64,000 nt of DNA from CALKZN01 sp050633585 (lineage in GTDB: Bacteria; Pseudomonadota; Gammaproteobacteria; Arenicellales; Arenicellaceae): the NCBI GenBank assembly GCA_050633585.1, contig JBOEGT010000008.1:1-64000 (forward strand), given 5' to 3'. Positions 1-8,952 of this stretch are shown piece by piece (position 1 is the first letter of the stretch; the number at the start of each line of letters is the position of its first letter). A model generated the notes under the pieces. The model made no database searches and was not told the origin of the DNA. It saw nothing but the letters and a program-made list of their open reading frames with translations. The translations under genes and the position numbers were made by a program.

Positions 1-3000
1 AGATCAAATCATTGCCATCGCCGATTCCCCAACGGTAGATATCATTGCCCGCACCACCTGACAAAGTATCATTACCCGCACCACCATCCAAGTCATCATT
101 GCCCGCATTACCTCGCAGTGCATCATTGCCTTCTAAACCTAATAATTGCTCATCTTCTTCCGAACCATTCAATACATCATTTTGGCCAGATCCTTCCAAC
201 ATTGTTTTTTCAAGTAAGTCATTAACAGAAATAGCATCTCCTTCGATATAAATATTCTCCACCACATTTTCAACATTCAGAAAGTATCCTTTGATCAGAA
301 CACTTTCATTAGTACTAGCAATCGATATCAAAAGATCTCCATCATCTTCTTTAAAAGAAAACTGATCTAAAGAGATACCGGGATCAAAAGATAAAGAATC
401 ATTTCCACCAATATCAGTGATAACATCATTATCTATAACGCTAAATTTTGACCTTGAAGTACTACCCTTAAATGTATAAAAGTCATCTCCCAAGCCGCCA
501 TTTAATTCATCGTCACCTTCTGCACCACTAAGCACATCATTTCCTTCACCACCGTAAAGCCTATCATCTCCTATTCCTCCTTGTAGTGAATCGTCACCAC
601 CATCACCAAATAATTGGTCATCTCCTTCATCACCATTGAGAATATCATTACCTAACCCACCTCTTAATATATCATTACCCTCTAAACCAGAAAGAGTGTC
701 ATCACCTCTTGAGCCAAATAATATATTATTGTTTTCATCTCCTTGTTGTATTTTATTATTTTCAGTAAATACAAGACCCACATGCGTTTCATTTAAACCT
801 CGTGAATTTAATCGACTACCTATTGAATATCCATTTAGTATTAAGTCTGTACCTTCAGGGAATTCATTCACATTATCAAAAACATATACCTCATGAGCGA
901 CCTCATTTTGAATGCTTTGAGTGCGCTGAGATGGGCGAGTGTCATTGTCGTCAAATACTCGCCTACCAACTATATTCGTGCCTGTTGTTTCTAGTCCTAA
1001 AACGTCTAAAAACCTAGATCCTTGCAAGCGGGAAAGCCCAGAATATGGGTAGAAATCATAATTTTCATCACTCACATAATCTTGCGGGTCTATAGAATCA
1101 AAAAACGCGTCATTAACACCATTGTGATGAGCATTAGGATAGCTTGTTGGGTTCTCACTAAAACGTTCATCAAACTGATGCCCTGCAATTACTTTATTAA
1201 TATCTACCGTAATTGAACCCGTAGCATTACTATCTTTACTCCCAATAACAGCGTTATATTCCAACCCGTATCGATTTTGATGAAACGAAAAATTGTTACT
1301 TTCTAAATAATAGGTGTAAGCATCAAAACGACTCCCATCATCGTTTATACCTAAGAGTTTATTTCTCGTCGCTGTGTCACTAAGGTCTTCTTTTACATTA
1401 AGTGCACTTGCGCCTTCTGTCTGATCAAAACCAATCGCAATATTATCAGGGATATCAACATTAAAACGTTCAGGCGCAAAGCCATCATTAAACTTCAGTT
1501 TAATGATGTCGACATCTTTTGCACTTGCCGCATCATAGGCTGTTAACTTGAGATCAAACTCACCTATATCACCCTCTTCGATATTTCGAGTGCTTTCTAA
1601 CTTGCCCGTGATAGAGTCAAATACCAACCAACTAGGCAATGCGCCTCCATCATTGAGAGTCAATTCAAAAGTATGAGAATCTCCTTTATCAGGATCAACA
1701 ATATTGTCACTAAAGTTCCATAATAATTGCTGCCCTATAAACGCATTGATTTCACCGATAGGCCTCAAATCAGGCGCATCATTCTCCCCTTCAACTCTAA
1801 AGCTAAACTCCTGAGAAACTTCATTATATTGCGAGTCTCGAGCTGTTACTCGAATCTTATAATTTCCTTCGTCACGACTTAAAGGGTTGCCACGCAACTT
1901 TCCAGACTCATCCACATCAAACCACACGGGCTGGCCTGCTTCAGGACTATTTGGGTCACCAAAAAAATCAGCATTCACATCTCTATAGACATCTGCAGGA
2001 AACTCCAATGCCGTTATTGAGTAATCCAAAGAGCCACTGGAATCCCTAAAGTAATCATCAAAAGAAAACTCAATTGATTGACCTTCCCTAAAAACAACAT
2101 CTGGAATAGGCGCAATAATTTCTGGTGGCTTATCATCAATTAAGTCAATTAATTGATTGATTGTCAGATCACGGCCAATATCAAAAACAACTTCCGGAGT
2201 GCTTAAACTCTTTGATCCACTAAAAATATCATACAATCCCTCCATCGTAATTTTATTACCATCGCCAAAGTCCAAAGTGTCTGGCTCATTAGGGTCTTCG
2301 GAAAACTTTATAGATGAAAATTGATTAGGATCAATACTAATCCTAACTTTTTCATCAGACTCTACAGTACGGCTTGATAAATCATCAATATAAAGATGCC
2401 CTCCTTGAAATCCATAGGTATTTTGTCCATCCCCGCCCGCTGCATATACCGTACCGTCTTGCGCAACGATTACATCATTGCCTGCACCGCCATAAACAGT
2501 ATTCGTCCCATCCTCTAAAAAGAAAACATCATCTCCTGAACCGCCAAAAAGTAAATTAGTGCCGCCTTGCGCGTGCAGCTGGTCATCTCCAGCATCTCCA
2601 AAAAGAACGTCATCACCGTCTCCAGAATAAATTAAGTCGTTACCACTTCCTCCTTCTATTCTGTCATTGCCATGATACGGTGAGAGCAAATCAGGGTCAT
2701 CGCCATATAAAAAATCATCACCACTACCGCCTTTTATAAGGTCATCACCACCATTCCCATAAATAGTATCACGACCACTTCCTCCTTCTAAGATATCATT
2801 CCCGTGGTCTTTGTAAGACAAATCCCTATCAAGATATTGATCAACAAAAACACTCTCTCCAGCATCATTCACATATGATATTGTCTCTAACTTTGCTGTA
2901 TCAGAGCCTTTTTGCCAGCGATCACCAAAGATTCTATCATTACCTGAACCACCAAATACTGTATCACCGCCAATACCTCCTACTAACCAGTCATTACCTG

Positions 3001-5998
3001 AACCACCATCAATAATGTCATTATATTGATGAACACCACTACTCTGAAATAAGGGCACAAAGACATCATATAAATCTCGCCCTGCTGGAATCAGGCCTGG
3101 GCCATATTTAATTAGATCTGGAGTCGTAAATTCATTTTGAATATATCGTAAATAGCCATCGCCAAATACAATATCAGCACCACTCCCTGCATTAATTTTG
3201 TCGCTGCCATGCCCTCCAGCAATATGGTCATTCCCTTCGCCGCCAAGCAATGTGTCATTGCCTTCTTGGCCCGAAATAACATCGTTACCGCCTCCTCCAT
3301 CAATATAGTCTTGGCCGTCCGTATCTGAACTTCCGTCAGGAGCAATCTCACTTCGTGTTGGGTCATATCGTAAATAATCTCCAATAGAAAAGCTCACATC
3401 ATAGATTTGAGGATCTTCTCGACTATCGACCAAATACGTTCCCCAAGTAACACTGCCTCGACTATTCCCCCCAAACAATAAGTCTCCATAGTTACTGCCA
3501 ATTAAACGATCATTTCCCGCACCGCCAGCCGCATGCTGACTATAAAAATAAGCATCTAATGGTTGTCCAGCTAATGAAAAATCAACCAGATCATTACCTT
3601 CTCTGGCATAAATATAAAAATTGTTAATACCTTCTGTCAAATTAGAGTTGCTTTTTACAACATTAGTATTTTCATCAAGAATAAACTGATCATTGACTTT
3701 TGAACCTGCAAACAACCCTAAATATGTCCCCAAAGCATTGAACTTTGTCGAATCAAAAATAATTGACCTCGTATCTCGAGATGACTGTTTTATATCATAG
3801 GATAAGAAAACATCTTGCGCCGCTGGAATATTATCTTGTGCAAACCCTGGCAAAAGTTCAACTGGTGTATCATCATGCCGAAGATTGTAAAAGAAGTCAC
3901 CCGCCCAACTGAGAGGAATATCATTACCAAAACGCTGTTCATTACCCTGAATAACGTTCGCCACATTAATAGGTGATGTCGTATCAGGTGCTTCATCAAC
4001 AGGTTTGGCGTTAATACTCAACCCGTATCTATTATTTCCAGCATCCCAATCTTTTATAGTAATACTGCCACCTGCACCACCATCAACCACCACTAGTAAG
4101 CTTAGACTTCCAACTTCTTCTAAAATTTCTGTATATGTTGTGTTATTTTTTTCATTACCTTGGCTATCTATTTCCTTAAAGACTCGTAATCCATTTGCCC
4201 GACTCACTTCTGTCAAAGATTTCACTTCTTCACGCTCTGACTCTTTTGAGTGTTGGATAAATAAAAAGTTATCTTTATCTACCTCAACAATCACATCATT
4301 GCCATCACCATAATCAAAGTTATAAGAATCCTGTCCACTCTCTCCTTCTAAATGGTCATTACCTAAACCACCATTGATACTATCGCCGCCTCGACCGCCA
4401 TAAATCCGATCATGTTGATCCCAACCATTTAAAAATTCACCTGAACTATCCCCGAACAACACATTATTCACATCATTGCGTTTGACTGTACTTGATCCAC
4501 CTTGACCTTTATCGTTCTCACCAACAAATAAATCTTCACCTTGACCTGACGGCACATCAAAATACACATTCTCACCATTGATTGCACGCGGGAACTGGGC
4601 ATCGTTTTCATTTTGATCTAATCGAATTGACAACATCAATGCGCGATCATACAGCTCCTTATCACTGAAGTTTGACAAGCCATATTCACTTTTGTTTTGT
4701 TCCGTTGTTAGATCATCACTGACTAAGGCAAAAGGTATTTGGTTGACTAACGCATAGCGGTATGCTCTCCCTTCATTGGTGTCACGACTGGCTTTAAAGG
4801 CTGCTATTCCAGGGACATCGACTGATTTAATCTGATATTTATTTAACGTTTCAGGGTTATTTTCATCCAAACCAAACGCGGTTTTTAGCTCCTTTAAAAG
4901 CTGATAAACATTGTCATTGTTTTTATCGTCATCCTCTAATTTCTCGATTCTATCTAAACCTTGTAATACCGCCAAAGAACTCACCAACCCTTCCAAGGAG
5001 GATTCCAAGTCAGTGCTAGAAGCATGAAATAGTTGGTTGTATGTGTCAATATCCAGAGTTTCATCCAATAAAGACAAAAAACCCGCAACTGCCAGAGAGT
5101 CGCTTAACGGGTCTTTTAAATGACTATCCGCATTAAAAGGAACCAGCGAGTCACCTATTTCTATTTCAATACGCTGAACTTCGCCGTTTAAATGTTCTGC
5201 TCCGGGAATTTGTGATATCGGGTCATAGGTTGCTGCAACATCTGTTACCAAACTCGTTGCCGTATCACTGGGCTGCATGTTCGTTGCGCCAAAAAAATTG
5301 ACCGTGTTTGACAACAATGTCGCAAATTCATCAAACCGATTGCCAACGAAACCCGGACTATCTAAAGTGATCGTTTTTGTTACCACCTCTGGAAACAATA
5401 AGGTAAATGCAGAAGCTAAATGTCCACCTAAAGAGTGTCCTGACACTGATACGCTTTGGTTACGCAAATCACCTAGCCCTTCAGCAGATCCTATTTGTTT
5501 AACTAGATAATACTGATCTAATGCAGGGTTAGGTTTAACGTACGGTTGGTTCGGCGGTTCAGGCAAATACGCTATATCAAACTCAAATTGTTGCACTTGA
5601 TCACCTTTTGGGGTGATTAACTGCAAATAAAAATTCACCATGTCCACAATTTGTCCGCGTGCCGCGCCATAGATGCCTATCCCTAATACATCAGCCTTTA
5701 TCCAATCCTGCAGAACATTTGCAACAACTCCAGGCGCTTCTGAACCACGCATTGCAAAATGATATTCTCCTGTTTGAACATCTTGAAAGACTGTTGCGGC
5801 AAACCCTGTCTCTGTATTTTCTTGCTGATGCACAACTTTGTATTTTGAAACAAAGTATTCGGCTTGGGCTTGACTCATACCTGCTTGTTCTTTCATTAAT
5901 TCAAGCTTTAACTGTCCAATTGTAAGCTCTGCCTTTAGATCTAATGCGTAAGTAGCTTGTGCAAGCAATGAAGATTCGTAAATTTTACTGATGTCCAT
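1..5998 (-). CDS. RTX-repeat lipase (giant, C-terminus beyond window)
   Basis: Open frame of 1999 codons running off the window at base 1. The N-terminal ~310 residues look like a class-3-type lipase: GHSLGG nucleophile elbow (S189), candidate Asp in TLDSPGF (D213) and candidate His in NADSHLKDPLSDSLAV (H293). After this come glycine/aspartate-rich RTX calcium-binding blocks at about residues 523-577, 827-1203, 1755-1840 and 1928-1999, with units such as GGEGNDHIAG. Two cadherin/He_PIG-type domains lie at about 1290-1505 (PSWLVFDSITGKLES), and a haemolysin-related calcium-binding domain at about 1860-1904. RTX proteins are usually exported by type I secretion and fold on binding calcium outside the cell; no secretion genes are in the window and there is no N-terminal signal peptide, which fits that route. 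RBS AAAGGAAG lies inside the end of the upstream lipoprotein gene. Substrate is unknown; lipase or phospholipase activity is inferred. Confidence 0.88.
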   Translation of the reverse strand, partial: MDISKIYESSLLAQATYALDLKAELTIGQLKLELMKEQAGMSQAQAEYFVSKYKVVHQQENTETGFAATVFQDVQTGEYHFAMRGSEAPGVVANVLQDWIKADVLGIGIYGAARGQIVDMVNFYLQLITPKGDQVQQFEFDIAYLPEPPNQPYVKPNPALDQYYLVKQIGSAEGLGDLRNQSVSVSGHSLGGHLASAFTLLFPEVVTKTITLDSPGFVGNRFDEFATLLSNTVNFFGATNMQPSDTATSLVTDVAATYDPISQIPGAEHLNGEVQRIEIEIGDSLVPFNADSHLKDPLSDSLAVAGFLSLLDETLDIDTYNQLFHASSTDLESSLEGLVSSLAVLQGLDRIEKLEDDDKNNDNVYQLLKELKTAFGLDENNPETLNKYQIKSVDVPGIAAFKASRDTNEGRAYRYALVNQIPFALVSDDLTTEQNKSEYGLSNFSDKELYDRALMLSIRLDQNENDAQFPRAINGENVYFDVPSGQGEDLFVGENDKGQGGSSTVKRNDVNNVLFGDSSGEFLNGWDQHDRIYGGRGGDSINGGLGNDHLEGESGQDSYNFDYGDGNDVIVEVDKDNFLFIQHSKESEREEVKSLTEVSRANGLRVFKEIDSQGNEKNNTTYTEILEEVGSLSLLVVVDGGAGGSITIKDWDAGNNRYGLSINAKPVDEAPDTTSPINVANVIQGNEQRFGNDIPLSWAGDFFYNLRHDDTPVELLPGFAQDNIPAAQDVFLSYDIKQSSRDTRSIIFDSTKFNALGTYLGLFAGSKVNDQFILDENTNVVKSNSNLTEGINNFYIYAREGNDLVDFSLAGQPLDAYFYSQHAAGGAGNDRLIGSNYGDLLFGGNSRGSVTWGTYLVDSREDPQIYDVSFSIGDYLRYDPTRSEIAPDGSSDTDGQDYIDGGGGNDVISGQEGNDTLLGGEGNDHIAGGHGSDKINAGSGADIVFGDGYLRYIQNEFTTPDLIKYGPGLIPAGRDLYDVFVPLFQSSGVHQYNDIIDGGSGNDWLVGGIGGDTVFGGSGNDRIFGDRWQKGSDTAKLETISYVNDAGESVFVDQYLDRDLSYKDHGNDILEGGSGRDTIYGNGGDDLIKGGSGDDFLYGDDPDLLSPYHGNDRIEGGSGNDLIYSGDGDDVLFGDAGDDQLHAQGGTNLLFGGSGDDVFFLEDGTNTVYGGAGNDVIVAQDGTVYAAGGDGQNTYGFQGGHLYIDDLSSRTVESDEKVRISIDPNQFSSIKFSEDPNEPDTLDFGDGNKITMEGLYDIFSGSKSLSTPEVVFDIGRDLTINQLIDLIDDKPPEIIAPIPDVVFREGQSIEFSFDDYFRDSSGSLDYSITALEFPADVYRDVNADFFGDPNSPEAGQPVWFDVDESGKLRGNPLSRDEGNYKIRVTARDSQYNEVSQEFSFRVEGENDAPDLRPIGEINAFIGQQLLWNFSDNIVDPDKGDSHTFELTLNDGGALPSWLVFDSITGKLESTRNIEEGDIGEFDLKLTAYDAASAKDVDIIKLKFNDGFAPERFNVDIPDNIAIGFDQTEGASALNVKEDLSDTATRNKLLGINDDGSRFDAYTYYLESNNFSFHQNRYGLEYNAVIGSKDSNATGSITVDINKVIAGHQFDERFSENPTSYPNAHHNGVNDAFFDSIDPQDYVSDENYDFYPYSGLSRLQGSRFLDVLGLETTGTNIVGRRVFDDNDTRPSQRTQSIQNEVAHEVYVFDNVNEFPEGTDLILNGYSIGSRLNSRGLNETHVGLVFTENNKIQQGDENNNILFGSRGDDTLSGLEGNDILRGGLGNDILNGDEGDDQLFGDGGDDSLQGGIGDDRLYGGEGNDVLSGAEGDDELNGGLGDDFYTFKGSTSRSKFSVIDNDVITDIGGNDSLSFDPGISLDQFSFKEDDGDLLISIASTNESVLIKGYFLNVENVVENIYIEGDAISVNDLLEKTMLEGSGQNDVLNGSEEDEQLLGLEGNDALRGNAGNDDLDGGAGNDTLSGGAGNDIYRWGIGDGNDLI

Positions 5999-6001
5999 AG
6001 T

Positions 6002-6535
6002 TTAACTTCCTTTAATAAATGTTTCCTTTAATAAATTTGAGTGATGCTTGTTAAAAAGTGGTGTATTACTATCGTCCCTCCCTGTTGGACAAAACCCATA
6101 GCCTCCAGAAAATGCTTTTTCTATTTTTCTTACAAGCCAGCCCCTTTTATTAGACAGACTGATAGCTTCTGATAATAATTTACCGTCTTGCATTCTAATT
6201 ATAGATGCTTGATGTTTGTATATCGGCCCTACTGGAAATATGCTTGATACTTCTTGGTAAACATATTTATATTCTTGCTGAATTTTTTGACTATTAAATC
6301 GATATTTCTCGTTATATATTGAACTTTCCCTTAACTTTTTTGACTCAATTACTCCATCATGAGGCCTTCGCAAAAAATACTCATCTCCAAGCTCCACTTT
6401 TTCATACACATACAAGCCTGGCAGTGTTTTACAATAATGCTGAAATACAACACTCGCTACCATTCGATCACCAAAGCAACCGCCTATCAGCAACATAATT
6501 ATTGCCAAAGCAATCCAACGTTTTTTATTTTTCAT
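6002..6535 (-). CDS. Small lipoprotein paired with the RTX lipase
   Basis: 177 residues, starting ATG with RBS AGGTGA. N-terminal signal with a lipobox (LIGGC, C20), so a membrane-anchored lipoprotein is predicted. The mature part has no domain I can name; visible features are a YCKTLPGLYVYEKVEL segment, a later MQDGKLLSEAISLS segment and a third Cys in GFCPTGR. The stop lies 3 bases before the ATG of the RTX lipase, so the two are almost certainly co-expressed. From memory, lipoproteins with a similar layout (Cys near a conserved VYxxVEL, then a DGKLLxEAISxS segment) occur beside lipase or T6SS effector genes. A role as immunity protein, inhibitor or folding partner is inference. Confidence 0.85.
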   Translation of the reverse strand: MKNKKRWIALAIIMLLIGGCFGDRMVASVVFQHYCKTLPGLYVYEKVELGDEYFLRRPHDGVIESKKLRESSIYNEKYRFNSQKIQQEYKYVYQEVSSIFPVGPIYKHQASIIRMQDGKLLSEAISLSNKRGWLVRKIEKAFSGGYGFCPTGRDDSNTPLFNKHHSNLLKETFIKGS

Positions 6536-6837
6536 TTATCACCTTTCATACTTTTCAATTGTCTTTTTTGAACATGGTCTTCAGCAACCATAGCTCCTTT
6601 GCGCGCCTTGCGTTATATTTGACTTGAAATTCAACTTGGAAACACTCCTTGTGAGAACTGCTAACAACTCCTGAAAATATACGCCTTTCACCCGACCTTG
6701 GGTATCCCCCAAAAGGGGGGTTTTTAGACCTGTTTGCTTAATTTTTAATCAAATTTCAAGAAAAATTCTTTCTACAAATAAATAGCATGAAGCAGCGATA
6801 AAGTACGATATAGCTACCTCAGACAATCAAAACATAT
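6536..6837. other. 302-bp intergenic region
   Basis: Lies between the protease gene and the downstream lipoprotein/RTX operon, both on the minus strand. It should hold the promoter of the lipoprotein-RTX operon, but I see no convincing -35/-10 pair. The only clear structure is the C5-A4-G5 hairpin listed separately. No ORF with a credible start was found. Confidence 0.5.
6706..6725 (+). terminator. Terminator-like hairpin CCCCC-AAAA-GGGGG then T-run
   Basis: Perfect 5-bp GC stem with a 4-base loop, followed by G and five T on the plus strand. That is an intrinsic-terminator shape for plus-strand transcription, yet all genes around it are on the minus strand. On the minus strand it reads as a hairpin with A5 before it and no trailing U-run, so it would act there as a leader hairpin rather than a terminator. 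Confidence 0.35.
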
Positions 6838-8049
6838 TTACAATGAAAAATAAGACTCCACAACCGAGATAGGAATGGCAAAACCAATACCTTCGGTGCC
6901 TTCTAAAATCGCCGTGTTCACTCCAACGACTTTTCCATCTTTAGTCACTAATGGTCCACCACTATTCCCAGGGTTAATTGGCGCATCAGTTTGCAAAAAA
7001 GTTTTGTCATTATATTTTCGGTAACCCGAAAAAATGCCTGATGTCACGGTATATGACAGTCCTGATGGGCTACCAATCGTGAAAAGGCCCTCTCCTTGAA
7101 TAATGTTATCTGAACCGCCTCTTTCCAGAAAAGGACAACCCACATCACCCAGTGAAAACTTTGCGAGGTCATGCTCACCTGAGACTTCCACTGAATCGAC
7201 CTCGTAGCTCTCACCATTGACAAGCGATACATTAATCCTTGAATACACAATGCTTGATGATGAAAAGCTATCATTCGATTGCTCTTTTTTCATGTCGCGA
7301 CGGACTTTTTCGGCCAAGCCTATGGCGTCAGATTGCAATTGCCTGAGTTTTTTTTGATAGCGGTAAAACTCTTCAGAGTCTCCACGTTGTTGCGCATTAT
7401 TCATCGCCTGCGTGGCGTCATTGTATTCTTTTTGAAGTGCTTGCGTTTCCTCTTTAAGGCGCCGCTTAAACTCATCAGTGTTTTGCACGGGCTCTTCTAA
7501 TACGTGCCGATTGGTAATCACATCACAAGAGTTATTGATAATAAAGCCTGAGCCTAAAGTTCCCCACTGTGTCTGGATAAATACGGTGGCGTTCCTTGCT
7601 TCTTCAATTTTAGTTCTGGCTTTGTGTGACTCATTAATTCGTAGAGCAACACCGCTAACATCATTGAATGATTGATCAAAACGCCTTTGTGGTTTTGCAT
7701 TGTTAGCCGCCTCTTCACTCACCACTTGATTCGGCTGATTCACATTTAACTTTGCTAGTCGCTCAGCAGCTAGATCGTTGTAAGACGATTCTTTCGGTTC
7801 ATCACTGCCTCCCCACAAAAACAAACCCGCTCCCACCACAACGATAGGAACCAGCAATAAAATCAGTTGATTTTTCTTAGGTTTGACTTCCTTATAACCA
7901 TGCACATAAGCATTTTCAGGAGATTGCTCTTGCTGTTTTTGTTGCGACAGCTTGCGATCAGCATATTGCCTATATGACTTAATATTAAAGCCACAGTGCT
8001 CACAATTATCCGCATCAACATGATCTCGTTTACAACTTGGACAAATCAC
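6838..8049 (-). CDS. Zinc-ribbon, membrane-anchored trypsin-like serine protease
   Basis: 403 residues from GTG at 8049, chosen because AAGGGG lies 5 bases upstream and the protein then begins with a typical zinc-ribbon MICPSC; a GTG at 8064 is possible but has no spaced RBS. Domains: zinc ribbon with Cys3/6 and Cys16/19; charged linker; one membrane segment at about 61-80 (LILLLVPIVVVGAG); low-complexity linker; trypsin-like fold with triad H182 (ITNRHVLEE), D294 (GEHDLAKF) and S363 (NPGNSGGPL). About 75 mostly helical, charged residues (roughly 190-262) sit between His and Asp, an insertion absent from DegP-type enzymes. No PDZ domain. The likely topology is a cytoplasmic zinc ribbon with the protease in the periplasm. 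Role in envelope quality control or signalling is inferred; substrate unknown. Confidence 0.85.
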   Translation of the reverse strand: MICPSCKRDHVDADNCEHCGFNIKSYRQYADRKLSQQKQQEQSPENAYVHGYKEVKPKKNQLILLLVPIVVVGAGLFLWGGSDEPKESSYNDLAAERLAKLNVNQPNQVVSEEAANNAKPQRRFDQSFNDVSGVALRINESHKARTKIEEARNATVFIQTQWGTLGSGFIINNSCDVITNRHVLEEPVQNTDEFKRRLKEETQALQKEYNDATQAMNNAQQRGDSEEFYRYQKKLRQLQSDAIGLAEKVRRDMKKEQSNDSFSSSSIVYSRINVSLVNGESYEVDSVEVSGEHDLAKFSLGDVGCPFLERGGSDNIIQGEGLFTIGSPSGLSYTVTSGIFSGYRKYNDKTFLQTDAPINPGNSGGPLVTKDGKVVGVNTAILEGTEGIGFAIPISVVESYFSL

Positions 8050-8234
8050 ACAAACCCCTTGCACCCTTTACGTTATATTGAACCTAAAATAGTCCACTTT
8101 GGACTGCAACCATAACTCACTTTATTAGCAAGGTAAATTTTTTTCAGGAAGCTGTCATTCTAGGCTCGTTAAATCTCCGTCAAAAGCTTAAACGTTACGC
8201 TATAACGTCATCCACTTGAAATACTGCCAGCTCA

Positions 8235-8891
8235 TTACTCAATGATGGCTAATAAATCTTCCGTAATCTCTTCAAGCGTAAAAGGTTGAGTAATAATAGC
8301 TTTCACATTGCCTTGCTCATTGGTCAGTAACATGCTGGCACTATGATCCACATTATAATTTCCATGCTCATCCACCTCTCCCAAGCTATATGGCATTGAT
8401 AATGACTTAGCAAATGCATCAATGGATTCAACGGTACCGGTCACACCCACAAACTCAGCATCAAAGTAAGGCATATATTGCGCCATTTTTTCAACCGTAT
8501 CACGCGCGGGATCAACCGAAATAAAAATGACTTGGAACTGACCCCATTTATCCTGTTCAGCAAGCTTGTGTTTAACAGATTTCAGAAACTGTAGGGTTCC
8601 AGGGCAAATATCTGGGCAGTTAATAAAGCCAAAAAAAAGAATAGAATGTTTGTTGGCTAGCGAGGCTTTTGTAAACACTTCGCCAGAATGATTCATTAAT
8701 GAAAAATCAGGCACTGGTTTAGCAGGGTTTAACACCGTCGACACTTTCATGCGCACAACAGTATTTTCCTGACCATTGCTAGCATCTGACGAACCTTTAC
8801 CGCCATCGAACAAGCCGATGTTTGCCGCAATGAGACCTAACACCATCGCTAGAATTGCACCTAAAATAAGAGGGAAACGGGAACTTTGCAT
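8235..8891 (-). CDS. SCO1/SenC-family copper chaperone
   Basis: 218 residues with an N-terminal uncleaved signal anchor (about 7-27) and a thioredoxin-like domain. The copper ligands of the family are present: CPDIC (C92, C96) and a distal His in VDHSASML (H183). Sco proteins deliver copper to the CuA centre of cytochrome c oxidase, or act as thiol-disulfide reductases on it, on the outer face of the inner membrane. No oxidase genes are in the window. It follows hisD by 61 bases in the same direction and may be transcribed with it. Confidence 0.93.
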   Translation of the reverse strand: MQSSRFPLILGAILAMVLGLIAANIGLFDGGKGSSDASNGQENTVVRMKVSTVLNPAKPVPDFSLMNHSGEVFTKASLANKHSILFFGFINCPDICPGTLQFLKSVKHKLAEQDKWGQFQVIFISVDPARDTVEKMAQYMPYFDAEFVGVTGTVESIDAFAKSLSMPYSLGEVDEHGNYNVDHSASMLLTNEQGNVKAIITQPFTLEEITEDLLAIIE

Positions 8892-8952
8892 GGTGACATC
8901 TCTGTTTTGTTAAACATTCATTGGATAGAGTTTGCAACAACACTAACGCAAT

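Noticed and set aside
1..4500. Short tandem-like periodic DNA repeats resembling a CRISPR array or minisatellite
   Set aside because: The periodicity (~27 bases) is degenerate and encodes glycine/aspartate nonapeptides of RTX type; there are no identical repeats with unique spacers.
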